Of a stretch of DNA of 64,000 bases, positions 22,078 to 32,859 are shown piece by piece (position 1 is the stretch's first letter; every line of letters starts with the position of its first letter). The stretch spans positions 24,862,638-24,926,637 of the forward strand of contig NC_079511.1 of assembly GCF_000801105.2 (NCBI RefSeq). Reading direction: 5' to 3'. Below the pieces are notes generated by a model. The model was not told the DNA's origin. It was given only the letters and a program-made list of their open reading frames with translations, and made no database searches. A program made the translations under genes and the position numbers. The DNA is from Raphanus sativus. Taxonomy: Eukaryota; Streptophyta; Magnoliopsida; Brassicales; Brassicaceae.

Positions 22078-23445
22078 AAGTTGAAAGTGGTTATCAAAGG
22101 ACTAATTAAAAGGGTGGGAACAGGGTCATCCATATCTGTATGGAATGACCCTTGGCTCCCAACCACTCGCCCGAGACCAGCAAACAAAAATCAAATCACC
22201 AACCTTCATGGTAATCCTGATCTTACGGTTGATCAACTGATAGATCCAGTATTACGAGTCTGGAATTCTCATGCAATACAGGAATTAGTGGATCCCCAAG
22301 ATGCAAAGATCATAGAGAGTATACCTCTGAGTAGGTTTACCCAAGGGGATAGAGATGGATGGCACTTCCCACAAAATGGAAAGTACACGGTTAAATCAGG
22401 ATATCAAGTGGAGCGGGTATACCCAGATACAGCCAAACCGGCCACAATATTTGGGCCCAATGTGGATTTACTTAAAGCACATTGTTGGAAAGTTCGGTGC
22501 CCGCCAAAGATCAAACATTTTCTCTGGCAATTGGTATCTGGATGTATATCGGTCAGGAAGAATTTAAATGCGAGAGGGCTATCAGGGGACTTGTACTGTG
22601 ATAGATGTGGGGCTACGGAGGAATCAATTAATCATGTGTTTTTTGAATGTCCTCCGGCGCGTCAGGTTTGGGCACTATCCAATATCCCATCTAACTCAAC
22701 CTTCTTCCCAACAGAATCTCTGTTCACAAATATGGATTATCTATTTTGGCGAATACAGCCGGAGATGGAAGAACATCAATTTGCATGGATCTTATGGTAT
22801 ATTTGGAAAGGAAGAAATAATAAGGTCTTCAGTAATCTGGATGTTGATCCACGGGAGACATTACAACTGGCGGTAACAGAAGCACGCTTTTGGGCCGAGG
22901 CCCAAGTAGTGCAACTGCCAGCACCAATTCCACAACAGCCGAATCTCCCAATAATTCCTGGCAGGTGGTGCTTTGTGGATGGATCTTGGAAGGAGAAGGA
23001 AGTCTTCTCGGGCCAGGGATGGTATAGTACACTAGAAGGTTTCACAGGTTTAATGGGAGCACGGAATATAAGGGCTTCTCTATCTCCTCTTCATGCGGAG
23101 ACAGAAGCTTTAGTATGGGCAATGGAATGCATGAGGAATTTGCGTCAGTTTCGGGTCACGTTTGCGACAGATTGTCTGCAACTGGTAAAGATGGTTTCTG
23201 AACCAGAGGAGTGGCCAGCGTTTGCTAATTATCTAGAAGATATCAAGACGTTGAAAGAATCCTTCCACAGCTTGGATATCATTCATGTACCTCGCACACA
23301 AAATTTGAAGGCCGATGGCTTAGCACGCAGTGCTAGGAAACAAATGTCCTTTGTTGTGCACATGGATGCAGAGCTACCATTATGGTTTACAGAGTCTAGT
23401 TGAGTCTGTAAAAGTCGATGACAAAAAAAAAGAAGTTGAAAGTGG
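22078..23445 (+). mobile_element. 5'-truncated LINE insertion with 13-bp target-site duplication
   Basis: The insert (22091-23432) begins abruptly inside an ORF2 coding region and ends with an A-rich tail (23421-23431). It is flanked by the direct repeat 'aagttgaaagtgg' (22078-22090 and 23433-23445). That same sequence appears once, uninterrupted, in the other units. This is the signature of target-primed reverse transcription with early termination. Confidence 0.92.
22091..23403 (+). CDS. LINE ORF2 C-terminal fragment (zf-RVT and RNase H), open
   Basis: An uninterrupted frame of about 435 codons enters from the truncated end and stops at 23401-23403. It covers the end of a plant L1-type ORF2. 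First comes the segment after the reverse transcriptase ('SISVWNDPWLP'). Next is the zf-RVT zinc-binding domain ('KIKHFLWQLVSGCISVRKNL', then C-x2-C...H-x4-C in 'CDRCGATEESINHVFFECPP'). Last is an RVT_3 RNase H domain ('FVDGSWKEKEVFSGQGWYST', 'HAETEALVWAME', 'NLKADGLARSA'). There is no native start codon: the frame continues upstream of the truncation point. The absence of stops suggests a fairly recent insertion. It is not expected to be an active gene. Confidence 0.85.
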
Positions 23446-23488
23446 ACCAGTGACAATGTTGGCATAGTTTCATTTAGTTTACTTTAAA

Positions 23489-23524
<36 letters not shown>

Positions 23525-24418
23525 GTTATTATTATTATTTTTATTATTATTATTATTGTTATTATTATTATTGTTATTATCATTATCCAATAACCAGTCG
23601 TATATATATCCTCCTATATATATATTATAAAGTGAATTTTCTGTTTTAATTCATATGCATCTGATATTTGTTTATAAAAACTAATAAAGTGTATATGTTT
23701 CTTTCACTTTGATCATAATTTTCAAATAAAAATTTTATGCTTCTCTAATATACATTTAATATATTTTTAAAATAAATATGTGGTAGCAAGAATTTTCCCA
23801 TAACAAAAGTAATGTGAAAAACTAGACTACATTGTCTAGATTCATTTAAAAATATATAATCTTGTGATAGCAGATAAACTAAGGTTATATACAGAAAAAC
23901 AGTTGAATAAATGTTAAATACAAATTAAGTTATTGCCTATATATATTGTACTCTTAACATATAGTTATAATATATTTTAAATCACTACGTGAACGATCAT
24001 TATATTTATTTTAAAAAATAACACTCTCACTATATTGAATAGTGGTATAATTTATTCATGTATTTGGACAGTTATAGATCAATATGGCTAGTTTTAAGTA
24101 GTTGAGGATGATTTTGATTAATTTTGAAAATATTTAAATAATTAATTTTATTCATCTAAAATCGATAGTACAGATATTGTAGAAATTTTTTGGATTCAAA
24201 TACATATTCACCAAAACAAATTAGTTTAAAAAAAATATTTTAATTGTTTTTTCTAAAAATTCATGTAATTCGAATCATATAAATTCAGATGGCATAATGT
24301 CAAATAAAAATTAATGCCAACTCATGAAAGATTTCTATATAGATGTAGTTACTCTATCTGTTTAGAGTTTTATACGATAGATGATTAAAGATCGTGGTTT
24401 TGTATCATTAAAGTACAG

Positions 24419-24602
24419 TGACCCTCCTAATTGTATCAAAGAATGTCGACAAATAAAATTTGAGGCCGATGGAATAAATATCAAGGTCGATGAAAAACAA
24501 TTGAAGGCTGACAAAGAAAAGAAAAGAAATCAAGCCATGAAAAATAGAGAAAACGAAAGAATAAAAATTAAGAATACAAGAAAGTTGAAAGTGGACCAGT
24601 AA
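24419..24602 (+). pseudogene. FLZ exon 2 copy without exon 1 (type B)
   Basis: An intact exon-2 frame follows an acceptor-like 'agtacag'. It encodes a diverged half finger ('DPPNCIKECRQIKFEADGIN') and a longer basic tail ending 'RKLKVDQ' with a stop at 24600-24602. Upstream is only the 3' half of the FLZ intron ('atagatgattaaag'), joined to unrelated unit sequence at 'agagttttata'. With no exon 1 and only half of the zinc ligands, it cannot make an FLZ domain on its own. Confidence 0.65.
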
Positions 24603-25002
24603 CAGTGTTGGCATAATTTCATATAGTTTAATTTAATATTATTATTATTATTAGCCAATAACAAGTCGTATAATTATTCTCCTATATATATTCTTAAAGT
24701 GAATTTTATGTTTTAATTCATATGCATCTGATTTTTGTTTATAAAAACTAATAAAGTGTATATGTTTCTTTCACTTTGATCATAATTTTCAAAAAAAAAA
24801 ATTCTATGCTTCTTTAATATACATTTAATATATATATTAAAACTAAAATATGGGGTAGCGAAAAAATTCTCACAACAAAAGTAATGTGACAAACTAGTCT
24901 ACGTTGTCTAGGTTCATTTAAAAATATATAACCGTGTGATAGTAAGCTAAGGTTATATACAGAAAAAACAGTTGAATAAATGTTAAATACGAATTAAGTT
25001 AT

Positions 25003-25006
<4 letters not shown>

Positions 25007-25042
<36 letters not shown>
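25007..25042. repeat. (TA)n microsatellite
   Basis: A pure TA run in an array unit; the equivalent place in other units has a shorter 'gcatatatatata' run. Confidence 0.9.
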
Positions 25043-25045
<3 letters not shown>

Positions 25046-26195
25046 TACTCTTTACCTATGGTTATAATATATTTTAAATCACCACATGAAAGATCATCAC
25101 TAGATTTATTTTAACAAAGAACACTCTCACTATATTGAGTAGTGGTATAATTGATTCATGTATTGGGCAGTTATAGATCAATATACCGAGTTTTGAGTAG
25201 TTGAGGATGATTTTCATTAAATTTGAAAATATTTAAATAATTCATTTTATTCATCTAAAATCGATAGTACAGATATTGTAGAAAAGATTAAGATTCAAAA
25301 AAATTAGTTTAAAAAAAATTTTAATTATTTTTATCCAAAAGTTCATGTAATTTGAATCGTATAAATTCAAACGACATAGTGTCAAATGAAAATTAATGCC
25401 AACTCATGAAAGAAATCTATACAAATGTAGTTACTCTGTCCCTTCAGAGTTTTATATGTCATATTCCTCAAGCATTGTAGTGACACACTTTTAGCTTGGT
25501 TTATGATTGATTTTTATTAGGATGTGTGTCTTTCATGTTAGTCTTTAGTTAACAGGCTTGACTCATAAAACCTCTTTACTCGAGGTCCAGAAACAGCATA
25601 ACTGAACTACAATCCACTATAATCTGCCTCTCACACCTCGACCTCTTAGCGCCTTCTCAACTACGCGCATACATACGCCGCCACCATTTCACTGGAATTA
25701 AAATGTAGTTCTGATTTTCAAAACTTATGAGATATTATACTGTTTAGTTTTAAGTTTAATTTAATCATAATAAAATGAGAATTTGAGACACTTTATTATC
25801 TTAAAAAAATTATGCTTATGTGTCAAGTTCTTAAACAACCTTTTGATAAGGTTGCAACATAAGCAAATGAAATTTTATTTGATATATATATATATATATA
25901 TACTAATGATAAAATTAATTGGATAAAATTTTATCAAGTCTGAATCATAAAAAATTTCAATACATATATGATAACTTATTGTTTGTTTTATTTTTTCATA
26001 TAAATAAATATTAAATATGAAGTAAACTAATATACATATTTAAGAAACAAATCTAAAATAACTTAGTATTTTTATTGGATAATATTGAAAATGATATAGT
26101 TTGCAAGATTTTTGTTGGTATATAAGATACCATCTAATGACTGAAACATATTTGTCCCCATCAAAATTCAGTTAAATAATTTATAAGGAATTCTC

Positions 26196-26355
26196 ATGGC
26201 TAATCGAACAGATCTATACAGCATAAGTTATTTCAAAAATCAATGTATCCGTTGCAAGAAAACACTAGATCCAAATAAAGCTGATATCTACATGTACAAG
26301 TATGCGTTTTATTCTTTTTTTAAGCAAAGTATGTGTTTTATTCATTTATATATAT

Positions 26356-26397
<42 letters not shown>

Positions 26398-26571
26398 TGG
26401 ATTTACATTAGATGAATTAAAGATTGTATTTTTGTATCATAAAAATACAGTGACGCTCCTTATTGTACTGAAGAATGTCGACAAATACAATTGGAGGCCG
26501 ATGGAATAAATATCAAGGTCGATGAAAAACAATTGAAGGCTGATAAAGACAAGAAAAAAAACAAGCGATGA
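26196..26571 (+). CDS. FLZ-domain zinc-finger gene, array copy 2, potentially intact
   Basis: Exon 1 is 26196-26299 and exon 2 is 26451-26571 (donor GTATGC, acceptor 'aaatacag'). Joined, they give an open frame of 74 residues with all four zinc ligands: 'NQCIRCKKTLDPNKADIYMY' and 'DAPYCTEECRQIQLEADGIN'. This is the FLZ (DUF581) finger of SnRK1-binding plant adaptors. The C-terminus is cut short relative to the type B exon by a one-base difference in an A-run (stop at 26569-26571). The intron holds a (TA)n tract (about 26345-26395). The product would be much shorter than typical FLZ proteins. With no sign of a promoter, I call it a possible gene rather than a proven one. Confidence 0.45.
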
Positions 26572-26662
26572 AAAACAGAGAAAACGAAAGAACAAGAATT
26601 AAAAAAACAAGAAAGTTTAAAGTGGACCAGTGACAATGTTGGCATAATTTCATATAGTTTAC

Positions 26663-26710
<48 letters not shown>

Positions 26711-27269
26711 ATTATTATTATTATAATTATTATATTATTATTATTATTATTATTAATAATATTATTATTATTATCATTATTATCATTATTATCCAATAAC
26801 CAGAAGTATAATTATTCTCCTATATATTATAAAATTAAATTTTCTGTTTTAATTCATATGCATCTGATTTTTGTTTATAAAAAAAACTAATAAAGTGTAT
26901 ATGTTTCTTTCACTTTGATCATAATTTTCAAATAAAATTTTTATGCTTCTGTAATATACATTTAATATATTTTTAAACTAAAATATGTGGTAGCAAGAAT
27001 TTTCCCATAACAAAAGTAATGTGAAAAGCTAGACTACATTTTCTAGGTTCATTTAAAATATATAATCTTGTGATAGCAGATAAACTAAGGTTATATACAA
27101 AAAAACAGTTAAATAAATGTTAAATACAAATTAAGTTATTGCCTATATATATTGTACTCTGAACATATGGTTATAATATATTTTAAATCACTACGTGGAC
27201 GATCATTATATTTAGTTTAACAAAGAACACTCTCACTATATTGAGTAGTGGTATAATTTATTCATGTAT

Positions 27270-27295
27270 TTGGACAGTTATGTCTTTAGTTAACA
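27270..27295. other. Internal deletion junction in the array (missing half-unit)
   Basis: After 'tttggacagttat' the sequence jumps directly to 'gtctttagttaacaggc'. In copy 3 these two phrases are about 1.45 kb apart (28969 and 30421). The type B half-unit, including its exon 2, is therefore absent here. Confidence 0.8.
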
Positions 27296-27923
27296 GGCCT
27301 GACTCATAAAACCTCTTTACTCGAGGTCCAGAAACAACATAACTGAACTACAATCCACTATAATCTGCCTCTCACACCTCGACCTCTTAGCGCCTTCTCA
27401 ACTACGCGCATACATACACCGCCACCATTTCACTGGAATTAAAATGTAGTTCTGATTTTAAAAACTTATGAGATATTATACTTTTTAGTATTAAGTTTAA
27501 TTTAATCATAATAAAATGAGAATGTGAGACACTTTATTATGTTAAAAAAATTATGCTTATGTGTCAAGTTCTTAAACAACCTTTTGATAAGGTTGCAACA
27601 TAAGCAAATGAAATCTTATTTGATATATATACTAATGATAAAATTAATTGGATAAAATTTTATCAAGTCTGAATCATAAAAATTTCAATACATATATGAT
27701 AATTTATTGTTTGTTTTATTTTTTCATATAAATAAATATTAAATATGAAGTAAACTAATATAGATATTTAAGCAACAAATCTAAAATAACTTAGTATTTT
27801 TATTGGATAAAATTGAAAATGATATAGTTTGCAAGATTTTTGTTGGTATATAAGATACCATCTAATGACTGAAACATATTTGTCCCCATCTAAATTCAGT
27901 TAAATAATTTATAAGGAATTCTT

Positions 27924-28271
27924 ATGGCTAATCGAACAGATCTATACAGCATAAGTTATTTCAAAAATCAAGGTATCCGTTGCAAGAAAACGCTAGATCC
28001 AAATAAAGCTGATATCTACATGTACAAGTATGCGTTTTATTCTTTTTTTTAAAGCAAAGTATGTTTTTATTCATTTATATATATATATATATATTAGTGG
28101 ATTTACATAAGATGAATTAAAGATTGTATTTTTGTATCATAAAAATACAGTGACGCTCCTTATTGTACCGAAGAATGTCGACAAATACAATTGGAGGCCG
28201 ATGGAATAAATATCAAGGTCGATGAAAAACAATTGAAGGCTGATAAAGACAAGAAAAAAAACAAGCGATGA
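27924..28271 (+). pseudogene. FLZ-domain zinc-finger gene, array copy 3, zinc ligand lost
   Basis: Same layout as copy 2: exon 1 27924-28027, exon 2 28151-28271, open to a TGA at 28269-28271. The codon for the first zinc-binding cysteine is GGT instead of TGT, so the finger reads 'NQGIRCKKTLDP' and lacks one of four ligands. This should destroy the FLZ fold. The rest, including 'DAPYCTEECRQIQLEADG', is unchanged from copy 2, pointing to a recent duplication followed by mutation. Confidence 0.7.
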
Positions 28272-28387
28272 AAGACAGAGAAAACGTGAGAACAAGAATT
28301 AAAAATACAAGAAAGTTGAAAGTGGACCAGTGACAATGTTGGCATAATTTCATATAGTTTACCTTATTATTATTAGTATTATTATTA

Positions 28388-28470
<83 letters not shown>

Positions 28471-29317
28471 CATTATTATCGAATAACCAGTCGTATAATT
28501 ATCCTCCTATATATATTATAAAAGTGAATTTTCTTTTTTAATTCATATGCATCTGATTTTTGTTTATAAAACTAATAAAGTGGATATGTTTCTTTCACTT
28601 TGATAATAATTTTCATATAAAATTTTTATGCTTCTCTAATATACATTTAATATATTTTTAAACTAAAATTTGTGGTAGCAAGAATTTTCCCATAACAAAA
28701 GTAATGTAAAAACTAGTCTACATTGTCTAGGTTCTTTTAAAATTATATAATCTTGTGATAGCAGATAAACTAAGGTTATATACAGAAAAAAAACAGTTGA
28801 ATAAATGTTAAATACAAATTAAGTTATTGCCTATATATATTGTACTCTTAACATATGGTTATAATATATTTTAAATCACTACGTGAACGATCATTATATT
28901 TATTTTAACAAATAACACTCTCACTATATTGAGTAGTGGTATAATTTATTCATGTATTTGGACAGTTATAGATCAATATAGCTTGTTTTCAGTAGTTGGG
29001 GATGATTTTGATTAATTTTGAAAATATTTAAATAATTAATTTTATTCATCTAAAATCTATAGTGCAGATATTGTAAAAAAATTTTGGATTCAAATACATA
29101 TTCACCAAAAAAAATTAGTTTTTAAAAATAAATATTTTAATTATTTTTAACGAATAATTCATGTAATTCGAATCGTATAAATTCAGATGACATAGTGTCA
29201 AATAAAAATTAATCCCAACTCATGTAAGAAATCTATATAGATGTAGTTACTCTATCTGTTTAGAGTTTTATATGATAGATGAATTAAAGATTGTGGTTTT
29301 GTATCATAAAAATACAG

Positions 29318-29501
29318 TGACCCTCCTAATTGTATCAAAGAATGTCGACAAATAAAATTTGAGGCCGATGGAATAAATATCAAGGTCGATGAAAAACAAT
29401 TGAAGGCTGACAAAGACAAGAAAAGAAATCAAGCCATGAAAAATAGAGAAAACGAAAGAATAAGAATTAAGAATACAAGAAAGTTGAAAGTGGACCAGTA
29501 A
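29318..29501 (+). pseudogene. FLZ exon 2 copy without exon 1 (type B)
   Basis: Nearly the same as the copy at 24419-24602: 'DPPNCIKECRQIKFEADGIN', the basic tail and 'KLKVDQ' before the stop at 29499-29501. It has the same upstream join at 'agagttttata(t)gatagatgaattaaag' and no exon 1. The preserved frame over 184 bases is notable but is also expected for a young duplicate. Confidence 0.65.
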
Positions 29502-31187
29502 CAATGTTGGCATACTTTCATATAGTTTACTTTAATATTATTATTATTATTATCCAATAACCAGTCGTATAATTGTTCTCTTATATATATTCTAAAAGTG
29601 AATTTTATGTTTTAATTCACATGCATCTGATTTTTGATTATAAAAACTAATAAAGTGTATATGTTTCTTTCACTTTGATCATAATTTTCAAATAAAAAAT
29701 TATATGCTTCACTAATATACATTTAATATATTTTAAAACTAAAATATGGGGTAGAAAAATAATTCCCATAACAAAAGTAATGTGAAAAACTAGTCTACGT
29801 TGTCTACGTTCATTTAAAAATATATAATCGTGTCATAGCAGATAAGCTAAGGTTTTATACAGAAAAAATGATTGAATAAATGTTAAATATGAATTAAGTT
29901 ATTGCATATATATATATGTATTGTACTCTTACCTATGGTTATAATATATTTTAAATCACTACATGTACGATCATCACTAGATTTATTATAACAAAGAACA
30001 CTCTCACTATATTGAGTAGTGGTATAATTGATTCATGTATTTGGACAGTTATAGATCAATATACCTAGTTTTGAGTAGTTGAGGATGATTTTCATTAATT
30101 TTAAAAATATTTAAATAATTAATTTTATTCATCTAAAATCGATAGTACATATATTGTATAAAAGTTTAAGATTCAAAACAAATTAGTTTTAAAAAATACT
30201 TTAATTAGTTTTATCCAAAAGTTCATGTAATTTGGATCGTATAAATTCAAACGACATAGTGTTAAAAGAAAATTAATGCCAACTCATGAAAGAAATCTAT
30301 ACAGATGTAGTCACTCTGTCCCTTCAGAGTTTTATATGTCATATTCCTCAAGCATTGTAGTGACACACTGTTAGCTTGGTTTATGATTGATTTTTATTAG
30401 GATGTGTGTCTTTCATGTTAGTCTTTAGTTAACAGGCTTGACTCATAAAACCTCTTTACTCGAGGTCCAGAAACAACATAACTGAACTACAATCCACTAT
30501 AATCTGCCTCTCACACCTCGACCACTTAGTGCCTTCTCAACTACACGCATACATACACCGCCACCATTTCACTGGAATTAAAATGTAGTTCTCATTTTAA
30601 AAACTTATGAGATATTATACTTTTTAGTATTAAGTTTAATTTAATCATAATAAAATGAGAATGTGAGACACTTTATTATGTTAAAAAGATTATGCTTATG
30701 TGTCAAGTTCTTAAACAACCTTTTGATAAGGTTGCAACATAAGCAAATGAAATCTTATTTGATATATATAGTAAAGATAAAATTAATTGGATAAAATTTT
30801 ATCAAGTCTGAATCATAAAAAAATTCAATACATATATGATAACTTATTGTTTGTTTTATTTTTCATATAAATAAATATTAAATATTAAGTAAACTAATAT
30901 AGATATTTAAGAAACAAATCTAAAATAACTTAGTATTTTTATTGGATAAAATTGAAAATGATATAGTTTGCAAGATTTTTGTTGGTATATAAGATACCAT
31001 CTAATGACTGAAACATATTTGTCCCCATCTAAATTCAGTTAAATAATTTATAAGGAATTGTTACGCCGGTAACCCTCCGGCCTTTTGGACCAACGGTGAG
31101 TCGACGGTACTCCTCACAGTCGGATCCACAACACCTTCGGCTCCAGCGAGTTTTAAGTCCCCATCTCTCAAATCTCACTGCTTCTCC

Positions 31188-32720
31188 ATGGCGTCTCGTC
31201 GCTTCTCTGCAGCAGAAAAAGGAAAGACCGTCGCCACGCAATCTTCCGACTCTACACGGAAGCGCATCCAAGCACCTGACTTTGACTTCTCTGAGCTGGT
31301 AAAAGACAACGAAAAAACCCTCATCGGTAGGCTGGTTAACCCTAGAGAACAGAACATGGATGAACTCATCACTTATCTCCCCAAGAAGTGGGCGCTTAGA
31401 GGTAAAGTCATCGGCGCTGACCTAGGAAATGGGTGTTGCCAGTTCCGTTTTGACAGGGATGAAGACCTGCAATGCGTGCTCCTCAACAGGCCTTATCACC
31501 ACAACAACTGGATGATGGTTTTAGAGCGTTGGGAACCTATTATCTCCAGTACCTTCCCCTCCAAGATACCATTCTGGATTACTGTGAAGGGCCTCCCCTT
31601 ACACTTCTGGCATCGTGATATGGCTTACAGAGTTGGAGACGCTCTTGGTCTGATGGAGGACTATGATATCACTAAGACCTCTGCTAGGATCCGGGTTCTC
31701 CTCGAGTCGCTGGAGCCCCTTGTCATGGACTCTGTTGTAGATTTCTCTTCAGGTGAAGAAGTCCCAATCTCCCTTGAGTATGAAAGCTTAGCAAACTACT
31801 GCTCTATCTGCAAGAAAATCACACACTCCTCCCGCTACTGCGACGTGAATTATCGATCTCTGGAGCTACCTAGGAATGAACCTGTGAGTCGACGCTACTC
31901 CTCACGGGAAGCTATTCCACCCCGCCACGATGCAGCATTAACTTTATCTGCAAGTAGAGACCAGAATGAGGACTTTCAGCAACGTGTAGACAGACATGGA
32001 AGACCTTTTGGTGATAGGATTACAGCAGAGAATTCAAGGGTCTTACCTCTCAAGAACAAAATCTCCCCTGGTATCCCCCCTCAGGCGCGACTACCTCTCT
32101 CTAATCCAAACTCCGATAAGAGGCCCTATGCGTCTACAAGGAAGTCCCCACAGCTTCCTCAACACTCTCAGCTTCAATGGAGGCCTCGGGAACAAACAGC
32201 GACTCCTCCCAATCTTCCTCCTCCTCCACTAAGAAGAACTCCTACAACTCCTGTCCCTCCCCTCGAAAGGAACCTGCATGAGAGTGCCTTCTCTAAGCAA
32301 CCAAGCATCCCATCTACTGAAGAAGTTTTGGGAGAACTGAGAGATGTTACCTTGCAGTACATCCACTGCGCGGATCCAACCGAAAGTGCAGCAAGGCGGC
32401 TGAGAGTGATCCAGAGCGAAACACAAAACTTGATGGCTAATACAGCAACTGGTATTATCGCAGCAGCCACGTTGGCATCTTCTCAAGCAGCTACTAAGAC
32501 TCAGGCCCCTCCAAGCGTCATAATTCTGCCGCAGCCCACTTTCTCTGAGCAAGGACCTGGACCCTCCACTTCTTCCTCCGGCCTCCCACCTAAACAAACT
32601 GCTACCAAACGCCGAGGAAGACCTCCAGGACCAAAAAAAGTAACAGCTAATGCAAAGTGTGTTGGAGGCAGTGCAAAAAAGCGTATTTTCTCCAAAATAC
32701 AAGCATCACCAGGGTGCTAG
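31188..32720 (+). CDS. LINE ORF1: DUF4283 / zinc-knuckle nucleic-acid-binding protein
   Basis: ORF1 proteins of plant L1 elements bind element RNA. The 510-residue frame starts at ATG 31188. It has a DUF4283 region (roughly residues 45-190, with 'WMMVLERWEPII' and 'PFWITVKGLPLHFW'). A CCHC knuckle of the zf-CCHC_4 type follows ('YCSICKKITHSSRYC', C-x2-C-x4-H-x4-C, about residues 204-217). After a Pro/Ser-rich region comes an AT-hook-like 'KRRGRPPGPKK' (about residues 474-484). It ends at TAG 32718-32720. The same frame stays open beyond that stop to TAG 32862-32864 with compatible Pro/Thr-rich composition, so the first stop may be a mutation that shortened ORF1 by about 48 residues. Confidence 0.85.
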   Translation: MASRRFSAAEKGKTVATQSSDSTRKRIQAPDFDFSELVKDNEKTLIGRLVNPREQNMDELITYLPKKWALRGKVIGADLGNGCCQFRFDRDEDLQCVLLNRPYHHNNWMMVLERWEPIISSTFPSKIPFWITVKGLPLHFWHRDMAYRVGDALGLMEDYDITKTSARIRVLLESLEPLVMDSVVDFSSGEEVPISLEYESLANYCSICKKITHSSRYCDVNYRSLELPRNEPVSRRYSSREAIPPRHDAALTLSASRDQNEDFQQRVDRHGRPFGDRITAENSRVLPLKNKISPGIPPQARLPLSNPNSDKRPYASTRKSPQLPQHSQLQWRPREQTATPPNLPPPPLRRTPTTPVPPLERNLHESAFSKQPSIPSTEEVLGELRDVTLQYIHCADPTESAARRLRVIQSETQNLMANTATGIIAAATLASSQAATKTQAPPSVIILPQPTFSEQGPGPSTSSSGLPPKQTATKRRGRPPGPKKVTANAKCVGGSAKKRIFSKIQASPGC

Positions 32721-32859
32721 AATGGTACTCCTTCAAGAGCTGCAAGAGTCAGAGCTACTCCACCTCCGGCCTCGAATTCTCAGGGTACTCCAACGGTTCC
32801 TGCAGCTACGATGACGGCATCGAGCACTCCGGGTTTTCGCATCCCCGGAAATCCTCTTC

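Noticed and set aside
21917..22187. Minus-strand frames ending in 'LVHFQLS'-type sequence opposite each FLZ exon 2 (also at 24408, 26460, 28160, 29304 and 37281)
   Set aside because: They recur only because exon 2 is repeated; the plus strand has zinc-finger motifs and splice signals, while the minus strand has none.
22160..23045. Overlapping frames on both strands within the LINE fragment
   Set aside because: They are shadows of the single plus-strand ORF2 fragment, which has clear zf-RVT and RNase H motifs.
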